Notes: a model not told the origin generated them from the letters alone. A DNA stretch of 64,000 nt from Achatina immaculata (GCA_009760885.1 CM019719.1:25661084-25725083); one strand, 5' to 3'; positions 12,785 through 23,387 are shown, counted from the first letter of the stretch. Numbers and translations: made by a program.

Positions 12785-13398
12785 GTAATTAGTATTTTTT
12801 TTTTATATTTGAATTATGGGATCTTGAAACGACTGCTCTTATGTGAGTCATCAGAATGGTTTCTTACTTAGAGCATCAGAATACCGGTACTTACAAATGG
12901 CACCACAACTGAAGTCTACAAGAGGCATTAGAATAGTAGTGTTTTATACGTGGCATTAGCAAGACACTTCTCACGAGGGGTATCAAAATAATAATGCTCA
13001 CAAATGGCATCAGAATAACACTGTTTGCATGGGGCAGTTTAGATAAAAAGATTCAGAATTCATGAAAGTAACCACACTTACCTAAAGACGAATGACAGTA
13101 CTAAAATAGTTCATCAGGATAACTGTACTTAGGGAGTTAGAGCAATAATATTGATATAGTGTATCATAATAGCAGTACTTTAGACATCGGAGAAATAATA
13201 CAAGACAATAATCTAGATTCAAGATCTTTTGATGTTCTAGATCAGTTTATATTACATTCTTGTTCTGTCGCCATGGAACAGTGAGCAGGATGTCTTTGCA
13301 GTCAGTGTGGTAAAGACTTTGAAATGCAACCATTGTTTCAAATAGGGTAATTGATTGTGGCGGATAGAGAGGACCTAAAAAACAGGAACAAGTGAATG

Positions 13399-13530
13399 TG
13401 TTTTGGTTGACTCCATTGCCACAGGGATCATAGTGATCCCAAAGTGATCTTTGGCAGGGCTGGACCTGTTACTGGGAACACCAGTGGAGAGGTGGACAGA
13501 ATCTTGGCCAGCCATGTTCTGCTGGTCCTG
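13399..13530 (+). repeat. Dispersed repeat, copy 1 (diverged)
   Basis: It shares tgactccattgccac, cctgttactggg and the phrase ggagaggtggacagaatctt with copies at 61,290, 63,280 and (inverted) 38,535. It is the most diverged of four. The family is unnamed here; it behaves like a SINE or the 3' end of a LINE. Confidence 0.6.
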
Positions 13531-14346
13531 ACAGCAGTGCATGGTGATGTTCACTCCCAGTTATATTCTTTATAAACTATATTGCAAAGACGTCATAAAG
13601 GATGAAATGTGAAAGTTATGCAAGTTTTCAACTTGGCAGACAAGAAAAAAATATTCAGCCAGATTCATTTTGGGTTGTAAATGTTGGGGAGTCACCCCAA
13701 GAGCAGTATAAACTTGGAACATCCAGCAGCATTTGTGTGAAGTACTGGCAGGAATGACAGCAGGAGTACCCTGCTTGTGGTGATCACAGAAAACTTTTGT
13801 CACAAGAGCAGATGCTTTTACAAGAGAAGCTTGTGGGGGACATAGGAGATCTCAGATGAGTGTTCATTTTGATGAACAGATAAGTGGAGTGTGACACACA
13901 CTGTGACATGTCATCCTTGTGTAGGATGAAAGAGCTTGGAAGTAAAATTTGATGATGCCAGATATCAGCATAAGAATAAAGAGCAGAAGAATTATCATGT
14001 AATCAACATAGAATGAGCTTTCTCAGCATCTGCACACTTATAGATCTGATGAGAAGGAGACTGAAGCAAGTGTAGACTTAATAAAACCATCTAGTTTGTT
14101 TTTGTTGTCATTATCGTTACGTGTGTGTGTGTATAGGTGTTGGGGGGGGGGGGTGATTGCGGAGGATAATGAAAGAAAATAATCTGAACTTAACTGTGTA
14201 TCTTCAAGTTGCAACACAGCAGAAGTGTTACATATACTATAAAACAGTTTCTCTTATATTCAAATCTTGAACCTGAAGGAATGTAGCTTGAGATTTTTAT
14301 TTCAGATATCTAGTATTTTTCTTGTGTGATGTGCTGTCTTTCTCAG

Positions 14347-14461
14347 AGAACTGTCCTTCAGGAAAGGTGACACGCTGTACCTGCTGCGTCAGGTTGACAA
14401 GAACTGGTTTGAGGGAGAGCATCATGGGCAGGTGGGAATCTTCCCAGCAAACTATGTCGAG
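14347..14461 (+). CDS. SORBS1: SORBS-family adaptor, end of SH3 domain 1
   Basis: The acceptor gtctttctcag is at 14,346 and the donor GTCGAG|GTGAGC at 14,461. The exon encodes the rest of SH3-1: [20 protein letters not shown], the second tryptophan-loop [10 protein letters not shown], and the closing IFPANYVE. The aromatic ligand-binding residues of SH3 domains (ALxxF, the NW pair, P and Y of FPANY) are all present. SH3-1 spans about residues 1702-1754 of the visible protein. It ends in phase 0. Confidence 0.94.
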
Positions 14462-15238
14462 GTGAGCGGATCAGACCTGAATGATGGTGATGGTGTGTGG
14501 TTTTTGGTTGGTGCTGGTAAGAGCAGTAGCAAAATATTTGGTTGGAGGCATTAAAAGCCATGATACTGACACTGTAGTTTGGTATGTTGAGTAAAATAAT
14601 AAATATGTGGCAGAAGTTATGCTGGCAGTGACTGCTGATCTAATTCTATAAGAAGTGGGATGTATTTATACTGATGGAGCAGTGATGTTTTGATGATGGT
14701 AGATTCAATGAATTAATCTTAATCCTGCTTTGCTGTGGTTATTTCAACAGTCCGAGCATAAATATAAATAGGCAACCTGTCATTTAAAAATGATGAGCAC
14801 CATTCAGAGCATTGTTATGCATTATCGTAGTTCATTTGAATGCAGTCATAATGTTGTTTGTAAATGGCAGTGAGTGAAGATGTGAACATTCCAGTTGGAG
14901 TATGCTGTTCCCATCATAAGCAGCAGTGCATCATTGGACATCAGCTAGAGTGAAAGAAAATAAAATCATTTCTGGAAAGTTCTTTTTGTTTCATCATGGC
15001 ATTGCCCTAAAAAACTCAGAGAAATGAAACCGTGAAACACAGTCTGAACAATCATAACCTTTTTTCATGAACTTTCTTTTGTTTATTTTTGCAAGTGGGG
15101 ACTTCCTGTGAGGTCCAGATTTATTACATCTTGATATTCCAGTTTTTATTTGATTTAGATTTTAAATAAGAGATGAGAAGGCCATGACACAACAAATTCA
15201 GAAATGTCAAAAAGAGGCTAACATGTTGTAACCAGTAG

Positions 15239-15383
15239 GTGCTTTTTCCTGTGTGTTTAGCAGACATCATTTATAATTTTCCTGTGTGTTTAGCAGACAT
15301 CATTTATAATTTTCCTATGTGTCTAGCAGACATCATTTATAATTTTCCTGTGTGTTTAGCAGACATCATTTATAATTTTCCTA
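15239..15383. repeat. 33-bp minisatellite abutting an SH3 exon acceptor, 4.4 copies
   Basis: Each unit contains ttttcctgtgtgtttagcag, a pyrimidine-rich run followed by AG that looks like a 3' splice site. The last partial copy runs into the true acceptor of the exon at 15,401. Confidence 0.9.
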
Positions 15384-15400
15384 TGCTTCATTTGCTCCAG

Positions 15401-15511
15401 GTCTTGACTTCAATTGAAGCTGCTCGTGTGGCAGCCTTGGATGCAGAAGGTCAGGCCAGAGCAAAGTATAATTTCACAGGACAGTCGAGCGTTGAATTGT
15501 CCTTAAGAAAA
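15401..15511 (+). CDS. SORBS1: SORBS-family adaptor, start of SH3 domain 2
   Basis: The acceptor tttgctccag ends at 15,400 and the donor AAAA|GTAAGA follows 15,511. A short Ala-rich linker (VLTSIEAARVAALDAEGQ) follows SH3-1 closely, as in the tandem SH3-1/SH3-2 pair of SORBS proteins. SH3-2 then begins with ARAKYNFTGQSSVELSLRK. The acceptor is preceded immediately by a minisatellite with acceptor-like sequence (15,239-15,383). It ends in phase 0. Confidence 0.92.
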
Positions 15512-16077
15512 GTAAGAGTTATCTGCCAGCTTATTTTGCCAGTTTGTCTGTCAGATAATCCATTAATTAATTTTTTAAAAAAAAAGATGATTTTGTTTTA
15601 TATTAGATTTTTCTTTCTTTATTGAAATATTATTTTTATTGTCTTTCTTTGATTCCCTGTTAGTTACTTTCTCAGCATTTCTTTATATTAAGTTCTACAT
15701 CCTTCACTTTGTTATTCAATCACCTGTTTAGCAATTCTGTTTGATATGATTATATACATTCAGAACTAATTCTTTCACCACAAAAAAAAAAAAAAAATCC
15801 AAGACTGCACAAAAAATATATAATAAAAACTACTGCTATGCTTTTACTAGACATGACTAAGAGGCCTGTATTTGGCTTCATACAGTAATTTAAAATTTGA
15901 GCCACCAAAGCAAAGAACACCATAAGGTAGATGCAGCTATTTCTTAGTCAGTTTATTTAAATCATTTAAATGGCTGATGGTAGTGAATGTTGCAGTTTAT
16001 TACTTGTCAGCAAAAGAATTGAAGATGATTATGAATTAATGATGATTAAGAATTAATGATGATTATGAATTAACCAG

Positions 16078-16240
16078 GGAGAGTTTGTGACTTTGCTGAG
16101 ACGAGTTGATGAGAACTGGCTTGAAGGTCGAGTCGGAGGTCGACAGGGCATCTTCCCTGTAGCATATGTTGAGATCATCCGAGAGCCTTCAACGCCACTC
16201 ATTACACCAGCCCCCTCAGTCATTACCACACCCATGACAG
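16078..16240 (+). CDS. SORBS1: SORBS-family adaptor, end of SH3 domain 2
   Basis: The exon encodes [20 protein letters not shown] and the closing [16 protein letters not shown], then a Thr/Pro tail ([17 protein letters not shown]). The donor ATGACAG|GTAAGT is at 16,240, phase 1. SH3-2 covers about residues 1773-1823 of the visible protein. The acceptor taaccag at 16,077 is weak: the bases before it are gattatgaattaa repeats without a pyrimidine tract, yet the protein joins perfectly with the preceding exon. Confidence 0.92.
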
Positions 16241-16697
16241 GTAAGTTAAGTTACTGCAGCATGTAGTGCATTGATGTCACATTTATCAGCCAGTATTTTC
16301 TTAAAGGATGAAGTAGTATATTTCATTAATTGCTGTAAAGCATTAGAACTTCCAGAATGTCAGAAGTAACTACGGCCATTACAGCCTTTTCTTCTATCTA
16401 TGCTTAGTCACCGTGGATACAGACTGCTATATATAGGTTGGTTTTCACATAGATCCGGTGGGTTTTTTTTAACACTGATGGCCATATATAAAGTTCACTC
16501 TGGTGTGCCCCACCTAACAGACAAATGTTGTTCATAGATAGCTGTCTTATACTTGTGTCTGGGATCCTTTCTTATAGATTTGTTGACAGGAACACAACAG
16601 AGTCTGATCATAGCCCACTCCCTTCTCTTGAAAAGTCAGTTCACTACAGTTTTGTGCTATTAATGCACTTTATCAGCAGAACAGATTATTCAGTTAA

Positions 16698-17299
16698 TAT
16701 CATGCCCGTGATAAATACATTGTTGGGGCTCCAGTGATTATGCTGCAAGTAACAGTAAAATTATTAGGGCTCCAGTGATTATGCTGCAAGTAACAGTAAA
16801 ATTATTAGGGCTCCAGTGATTATGCTGCAAGTAACAGTAAAATTATTAGGGCTCCAGTGATTATGCTGCAAGTAACAGTAAAATTATTAGGGCTCCAGTG
16901 ATTATGCTGCAAGTAACAGTAAAATTATTAGGGCTCCAGTGATTATGCTGCAAGTAACAGTAAAATTATTAGGGCTCCAGTGATTATGCTGCAAGTAACA
17001 GTAAAATTACTGTACTTTTATCCTGGGTCAGATTTTTTTTAACATACTTTGTTTTCTGTAATTTTCTTCCTATTGTAGTTCTTTATTTGTCTTTCTGCTC
17101 AAAACATTTACATTAGCTGCTTGTACAAAATGTATTCTAAAATGTTCTTACTGTACACATGTGGATGCACCATGATATTGTTGGGCATGATATCAGGTTG
17201 TGTTTCCTCCAGTCCGTTCTGAAGTAACAACTGGCAGTTCTGTTGCTTTGTGATTTTTGTGTTCAGTGTTGCAACTATCAGGTACAGCCTTACAAACAA
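16698..17299. repeat. Duplicated segment A with expanded 41-bp repeat (7 copies)
   Basis: The whole segment matches 21,148-21,501 over about 350 unique bases with few differences. In this copy a 41-bp unit (core gctccagtgattatgctgca) is present seven times, starting at 16,741, 16,782 and so on to 16,987; in the other copy it is present once. Both lie in introns of the SORBS gene. Confidence 0.93.
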
Positions 17300-17424
17300 T
17301 GTGAAGCCAACTCCTTAGTCTTGGCAGTGAGAGTGACATAATTGGATTCATAATTGAGTGACATCTCAGGACACAGTCATTTTGCAGTCAGTTTTTGTCA
17401 GTCATGTTGTGTCCAGTCTTGAAC

Positions 17425-17672
17425 ACATCCATACTCAACTCTCTTGAACACATCCACACTCAATTCTCTTGAACACATCCACACTCAACTCTCTTGAACA
17501 CATCCACACTCAACTCTCTTGAACACATCCACACTCAACTCTCTTGAACACATCCACACTCAACTCTCTTGAACACATCCACACTCAACTCTCTTGAACA
17601 CATCCACACTCAACTCTCTTGAACACATCCACACTCAACTCTCTTGAACACATCCACAATCAACTCTCTTGA
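17425..17672. repeat. 25-bp minisatellite, about 10 copies
   Basis: The unit core is gaacacatccacactcaact. Copies are nearly identical, so the array is young. Intronic. Confidence 0.95.
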
Positions 17673-17904
17673 ACATCTGCCATTCAGAGTTCAGCCCGCT
17701 TTACCCGCTGACCAAGTGAACCTGGTTTATTTTCAAACCGAGTCACTGGTTAAGGTTTCGTTACTGCTGACAGTTGACAGTGTCATCCTGGTGCTGTGTC
17801 AGGCATCTGATGGTAAGATCATTCCTTGCTCAGTTTATCTTAGTGAAGGTAGCCCTGTTATGCCGTGGAGATGCCTAGGGGATATGGTGTTATTGTCCAT
17901 ATTT

Positions 17905-19190
17905 TCCTTGACCTGTCAGCACACTAGAGAGAGATGTGGTCAGCATCTCACCTGGCTGCCTTGACCTGTTGGCACACTAGAGAGAGATGTGATCAGCATC
18001 TCACCTGGCTTGACCTGTCGGCACACTAGAGAGAGATGTGGTCAGCATCTCACCTGGCTGCCTTGACCTGCCAGCACACTAGAGAGAGATGTGGTCAGCA
18101 CCTCACCTGGTTTGACCTGTCGGCACACTAGAGAGAGATGTGGTCAGCATCTTACCTGGCTGCCTTGACCTGTCAGCACACTAGAGAGAGATGTGATCAG
18201 CACCTCACCTGGTTTGACCTGTTGGCACACTAGAGAGAGATGTGGTCAGCACCTCACCTGGTTTGACCTGTCGGCACACTAGAGAGAGATGTGATCAGCA
18301 TCTCACCTGGCTGCCTTGACCTGCCAGCACACTAGAGAGAGATGTGGTCAGCACCTCACCTGGTTTGACCTGTCGGCACACTAGAGAGAGATGTGGTCAG
18401 CATCTTACCTGGCTGCCTTGACCTGTCAGCACACTAGAGAGAGATGTGGTCAGCACCTCACCTGGTTTGACCTGCCAGCACACTAGAGAGAGATGTGGTC
18501 AGCACCTCACCTGGTTTGACCTGTCAGCACACTAGAGAGAGATGTGATCAGCATCTCACCTGGCTGCCTTGACCTGTCGGCACACTAGAGAGAGATGTGG
18601 TCAGCACCTTACCTGGCTGCCTTGACCTGTCAGCACACTAGAGAGAGATGTGGTCAGCATCTTACCTGGCTGCCTTGACCTGTCGGCACACTAGAGAGAG
18701 ATGTGGTCAGCATCTCACCTGGCTGCCTTGACCTGTCAGCACACTAGAGAGAGATGTGGTCAGCATCTCACCTGGCTTGACCTGTCGGCACACTAGAGAG
18801 AGATGTGGTCAGCATCTCACCTGGCTGCCTTGACCTGTCGGCACACTAGAGAGAGATGTGTCAGCATCTCACCTGGCTTGACCTGTCGGCACACTAGAGA
18901 GAGATGTGGTCAGCATCTCACCTGGCTGCCTTGACCTGTCGGCACACTAGAGAGAGATGTGGTCAGCATCTCACCTGGCTTGACCTGTCGGCACACTAGA
19001 GAGAGATGTGGTCAGCATCTCACCTGGCTGCCTTGACCTGTCGGCACACTAGAGAGAGATGTGGTCAGCATCTCACCTGGCTTGACCTGTCGGCACACTA
19101 GAGAGAGATGTGGTCAGCATCTCACCTGGCTTGACCTGTCGGCACACTAGAGAGAGATGTGGTCAGCATCTCATCTGGCTGCCTTTCCTT
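17905..19190. repeat. 49/53-bp minisatellite with alternating unit lengths, about 25 copies
   Basis: Units contain cggcacactagagagagatg, followed by tggtcagcatctcacctgg, with or without a four-base gctg/ctgc insertion that alternates over much of the array and makes a two-unit higher-order repeat. It lies in the SORBS intron between 16,240 and 19,848. The last copy runs without a break into a SINE-like element at 19,185. Confidence 0.95.
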
Positions 19191-19325
19191 CCCCAGCTCA
19201 AGGGAAAAAAAAGACCAGGTGCCAATTTCTACACCTAGATGACTTGAGCGCCTCCACTCAGATATGAACCACTGACCCTCACCATGAGAGACTAGCGCAC
19301 TAACCACTTTGCCACTCAGACACCA
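19185..19325 (+). mobile_element. SINE-like element, tRNA-related tail
   Basis: The stretch with tgaaccactgaccctcacca and agcgcactaaccactttgcc resembles the A/B-box side of tRNA-derived SINEs. It aligns with 45,500-45,590 (cgaatcaccaaccttcgcca, caacccacttctcaaccc). The upstream side is continuous with the minisatellite, which seems to be an expansion of the element's own first part. Confidence 0.6.
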
Positions 19326-19847
19326 CTGATTCTAAAGTTTCACATCACACTCATTTTTCCACATCATGAAACTACATAGAATTTCTGAGCTTCATTTCTT
19401 TCATAGAGAAAGACAGTAATGTAAGTTTTCAGCAGATAGCAATCCAATTTCTCTTTCTTTACAAACACATTCTTCATAGAATGAACTAGTAGTTGCCCAA
19501 AGCACAGACAAGGACAGCAGCCCAGTTTGGCTGTTTTGAATGACAATGGAAATTTTGCAGCTGTAGCTATCTTTCCTCTCCTCCATACTGTGACATCCTC
19601 TTGCTCTTTTCCTTTCAGTGTGGTGTGCAGTATAGATAGACTGTACTTCTGAATGACATCTTGATGCATTTAATGTGTTTTACGGTCTTTTTTATTTTCT
19701 AATGTCCATTCAGTTGAGAACTGAAACATATAGTTTTGCATTTAGATTTTGTTTACGGACGGTAATTTCAGTGAAAATGTACTTTTAATTCCAGAGTCTA
19801 GTTTCTTTATAAAGATTCAGCTGCAACAGTTTGTGGTTATTTTGCAG

Positions 19848-20226
19848 GTACACCAGAGATGTTATCCCCAGTTAGCATGGAGGCCCCAACCCCTCCACCC
19901 CAACCTTCACCCAGTGCATTTCCCCAGCGATCACCTGGAATCTCCGCCTATGGCTACAGGCAGCCTGGAAGATTCCTGCAGGAGTCTCCGCCCCTGACAG
20001 AGTACAAGTCACCAGAGTTCACAGTTTATGGCCAGAAGGGAGTTCTGAGCCCCACATCTACCCCAAGAGGGTCTGATTTTACCTGGGAGAGATCAAAATT
20101 CCCAGAACCAGCAGCGGCTTCTCCCATGCCCAGCTCAAAGCTCAACTTTGAAATTTCTTCATCGTCAAGTTCTGCACCGAGCAAACCTCGATCAAAAGTA
20201 TCAGACGATGATTTAGCATTGCAGAG
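19848..20226 (+). CDS. SORBS1: SORBS-family adaptor, Pro/Ser-rich linker between SH3-2 and SH3-3
   Basis: The acceptor ttattttgcag is at 19,847 and the donor GCAGAG|GTTAGT at 20,226, entering in phase 1 and leaving in phase 2. It encodes about 126 residues rich in Pro and Ser (EAPTPPPQPSPSAFPQRSPG and later SSSSSSAPSKPRSK), ending VSDDDLALQR. A long disordered spacer before the third SH3 is the standard SORBS arrangement. Ser-Pro pairs could be phosphorylation sites; that is inference only. Confidence 0.88.
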
Positions 20227-20387
20227 GTTAGTTCTGCTGTAGATTCATGACTGCTGTTGGTCGTGTTGTTTTCATGTGTTTATCTTGTATGTAAATGACT
20301 ACAATATAGTTCAGACTTCATTTACACTGTTATAATATCTTAATTAGTTAATCAGCCTCACGGGCTAAGTTGTCATATGTGTTTTGT

Positions 20388-20480
20388 CTAACTCTTGTAA
20401 TTATCAGGTCTCAGATATTGTTAACTCTTGTAATTATCAGGTCTCAGATATTGTTAACTCTTGTAATTATCAGATATTGT
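20388..20480. repeat. 34-bp tandem repeat, 2.5 copies
   Basis: The core ttgtaattatcaggtctcag is repeated directly after the linker exon's donor region. Intronic. Confidence 0.85.
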
Positions 20481-20534
20481 TTCTTATCAGTCACAGGTCA
20501 AAAGTGCTGATTCTTCTCTGTAAGAGTCTTCACT

Positions 20535-21147
20535 TTTCTCTTTGACAGTCTTCAAACACTGACCTTTCTATGTGAAGGTCTTCAGACACTGACCTTTCTA
20601 TGTGAAGGTCTTCAGACACTGACCTTTCTCTGTGAAGGTCTTCAAACACTGACCTTTCTCTGTGAAGGTCTTCAGACACTGACCTTTCTCTGTGACAATC
20701 TTCAGACACTGACATTTCTCTTTGACAGTCTTCAGACACTAACCTTTCTCTGTAAAGGTCTTCAGACACTGACCTTTCTCTGTGAAGGTCTTCAAATACT
20801 GACCTTTCTCTGTGAAGGTCTTCAGACACTGACCTTTCTCTGTGAAGGTCTTCAGACACTGACCTTTCTCTGTGAAGGTCTTCAGACGCTGACCTTTCTC
20901 TGTGAAGATCTTCAGACACTGACCTTTCTCTGTGAAGGTCTTCAGACACTGACCTTTCTCTGTGAAGGTCATCAGACACTGACCTTTCTCTGTGAAGGTC
21001 TTCAGACACTGACCTTTCTCTGTGAAGGTCTTCAGACACTGACCTTTCTCTGTGACAATCTTCAGACACTGACATTTCTCTTTGACAGTCTTCAGACACT
21101 GACATTTCTCTTTGACAGTCTTCAGACACTAACCTTTCTCTGTGAAA
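20535..21147. repeat. 30-bp minisatellite, 20 copies
   Basis: The unit core is ctttctctgtgaaggtcttc followed by agacactgac. Exactly 30 bases, so the minus strand is open for 222 codons as a Ser-Val-Ser-Glu-Asp decapeptide repeat; nothing else supports expression. Duplicated segment B begins at its last base. Confidence 0.95.
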
Positions 21148-21501
21148 TATCATGCCCATGGCAGATACATTGTTAGGGTTCCAGTGATTATGCTGCAAGT
21201 AACAGTAAAATTACTGTACTTTTATCCTGGGTCAGATTTTTTTAACATTCTTTCTTGTCTGTAATTTTCTTCCTATTGTAGTTCTTTATTTGTCTTTCTG
21301 CTCAAAACATTTACATTAGCTGCTTGTACAAAAAGTATTCTAAAATGTTCTTACTGTACACATGTGGATGCACCATGATATTGTTGGGCATGATATCAGG
21401 TTGTGTTTCCTCCAGTCTGTTCTCAAGTAACAAATGGCAGTTCTATTGCTTTGTGATTTTTGTGTTCAGTGTTGCAACTATCAGGTACAGCCTTACAAAC
21501 A
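21148..21501. repeat. Duplicated segment B (single 41-bp unit)
   Basis: Matches 16,698-17,299 apart from six missing 41-bp units and scattered substitutions. Similarity starts exactly where the 30-bp array stops and ends after cagccttacaaaca. Confidence 0.93.
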
Positions 21502-21674
21502 CAGAATGTACCCATTTTTACAGCCTGGTTAAATGGAAGGTGACAGAAGTGGGAACAAAACCCAGAAACAATATTGCTATAAATTTGGTCGAATACTTTA
21601 ACAGTAGACTATGAAGCATACGTATAGATAGGTCTGTCTTTACTTCTACCGATCTTTCCATCAGTGTTCTCTAA

Positions 21675-21677
<3 letters not shown>

Positions 21678-21734
<57 letters not shown>
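21678..21734. repeat. (TA)n microsatellite at a retroelement junction
   Basis: About 57 bases of TA dinucleotides. The flanks are two retrotransposon pieces in opposite orientations. Confidence 0.95.
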
Positions 21735-21860
21735 GGCATTACTTGTGCCTTTTCCTTCAACGAAGCCACACTGTTCTTCAGCGATTTCTGGTTTTATTTT
21801 GCCCCTGACTCTTCTCATGACAGTACAAAGCAGGATTTTGGTAACATGGCTCATAAGACT
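21735..21860 (-). mobile_element. LINE reverse-transcriptase fragment (inverted piece)
   Basis: The minus strand reads MSHVTKILLCTVMRRVRGKI and then KPEIAEEQCGFVEGKGTSNA, the finger-region blocks (MSHxxK, QxGFxxGxGT) of RTE/BovB-like reverse transcriptases. It is cut off at the TA microsatellite and no longer codes a useful protein. Confidence 0.75.
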
Positions 21861-21914
21861 AATGGTTCAATGGTCTTCACATTCAGTTGCACCTTGTTTC
21901 TTTGGTAAAACACT

Positions 21915-22440
21915 GTACCAGTCTTCCAGTACTTAGAAACAATTATAACAAATGATGGAAAATGTCACAATGAAATAAAAAGCAGACAAGCTCAGGCCAA
22001 GTCAGCATTCCAGATAATGAGAAACATCTTGTGTAACAGATCCATATCAATGGAAACAAGATTCCGAGTACTTACATGTTAATCGAGCCAATTTTGTTTT
22101 ATGGATGTGAAGCATGGTCCATGAATAAGAGAGTACAGTGAGAACTGGAGGCCATGGAAATGTGGTTCATAAGAAGGATGTTGAAGGTACCATGGACAGC
22201 TAAGAAAACCAACGAAAAAATCTTAAGAGAGGCTGGAGTTAAAAGGCAAACTACAGCAAAGATCAGAGCCAGACAAGTGAAGTTTATAGGACATTTTCTA
22301 AGAAGAGGAAAATTGGAACACATTATGGCAACTGAAAAAATTGAGGGAAGGAGAGACATAGGAAGACATTGGAGAAATTACTGGATTGGCTGTCAGAGTG
22401 GCTAGGATCTCATAATCAAGTCTAAAGACAGGGAATTGTG
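21915..22440 (+). mobile_element. LINE C-terminal fragment
   Basis: Read with frame breaks, the plus strand gives QYLETIITNDGKCHNEIKSR, later EMWFIRRMLKVPW, and RQVKFIGHFLRRGKLEH. These are the YLGSxIxxDG, MWxxRRM and GHxxRR landmarks of the C-terminal region of RTE-like LINE proteins. Several stops show decay. It belongs to a different family from the LINE at 32,468. Confidence 0.75.
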
Positions 22441-22587
22441 GAGAGAAATGATCGCCTAATCCATGTGGCATGGCACTTGATTGATTTATTGATTGATTTA
22501 TTTGGTCACTCTCACCCTCCTTAGTTTTTTGTCATGATTAACTTGTCCCCTGTGAGAATGGTCAAGTCACTCATTTCCCTGCAACAG

Positions 22588-22754
22588 GTACAGAGCAGTG
22601 TATGCATACAGACCTCAGAGTGAAGATGAGCTAGAACTACGAGAGGGGGATGAGGTTTTTGTGATGGAAAAATGTGATGATGGCTGGTATGTTGGAACAT
22701 CAGCAAGAACTGGACAGTTTGGCACTTTCCCAGGAAACTATGTGCAGAAATACT
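22588..22754 (+). CDS. SORBS1: SORBS-family adaptor, SH3 domain 3 (single exon)
   Basis: The acceptor ccctgcaacag is at 22,587 and the donor TACT|GTGAGT at 22,754. The exon holds one whole SH3 domain, residues about 1972-2027: [20 protein letters not shown], then [20 protein letters not shown], then [15 protein letters not shown]. It has the acidic RT loop, the GW pair and the FPGNYV closing motif expected of the last SH3 of SORBS proteins, which sits at or near the C terminus in the family. Splicing in phase 1 to the acceptor at 24,004 would complete a TAG stop. Reading through the donor instead adds about 19 codons and stops at 22,811-22,813, inside the first copy of an adjacent repeat. Confidence 0.94.
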
Positions 22755-22795
22755 GTGAGTTGATACTCTGTGGTCTTATTATGTTCTTAGAACAG

Positions 22796-23205
22796 TTTTG
22801 TTGTTCGACTTAATAAGCATGTTTGTTAGAACTGATGTGGAAGATTGTTTTGTTGTTCGACTTAATAAACATATTTGTTAAAACTGACGTGGAAGATTGT
22901 TCACTGTTCGACTTAATAAACATGTTTGTTAGAACTGATGTGGAAGATTGTTTTGTTGTTCGACTTAATAAACATGTTTGTTAGAACTGATGTGGAAGAT
23001 TGTTTTGTTGTTCGACTTAATAAACATATTTGTTAAAACTGACGTGGAAGATTGTTCACTGTTCGACTTAATAAACATATTTGTTAGAACTGATGTGGAA
23101 GATTGTTTTGTTGTTCGACTTAATAAACATGTTTGTTAGAACTGATGTGGAAGATTGTTTTGTTGTTCGACTTAATAAACAAGTTTGTTAAAACTCATGT
23201 AGCAA
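22796..23205. repeat. 52-bp minisatellite of poly(A)-signal-like units, 8 copies
   Basis: Each unit holds gttcgacttaataaacat, so AATAAA occurs in copies two to eight (the first has AATAAG), followed by TG-rich sequence. Units 2-4 are repeated as units 5-7, giving a 155-bp higher-order repeat. It starts 41 bases after the donor of the SH3-3 exon. Confidence 0.93.
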
Positions 23206-23387
23206 ACTTTATCATCATTCTGCTTATGTACTTTTTTTTTAATGCTGTAATTATAAAATGAGACAAAATTTAACCTAATAACAAGACATAAGTCTGATAT
23301 TTTGATTTCTGCCTTCATCAGACAACAGCAGAAACAAAATGTGAAGGAACATAAACATAATTTTAAGCATAAACTGATCGGTCAGTC

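Noticed and set aside
16741..17015. A CRISPR-like regular array
   Set aside because: Units are directly adjacent with no unique spacers, in an animal intron; this is an ordinary minisatellite. The same applies to all other arrays here.
19185..19325. A tRNA gene
   Set aside because: Only tRNA-like blocks are present, with no cloverleaf that I can fold; it reads as a SINE tail.
20530..21198. A 222-codon minus-strand frame encoding a Ser/Glu/Asp decapeptide repeat
   Set aside because: It lies antisense in a SORBS intron and is explained by the 30-bp array; no splice or start context supports it.
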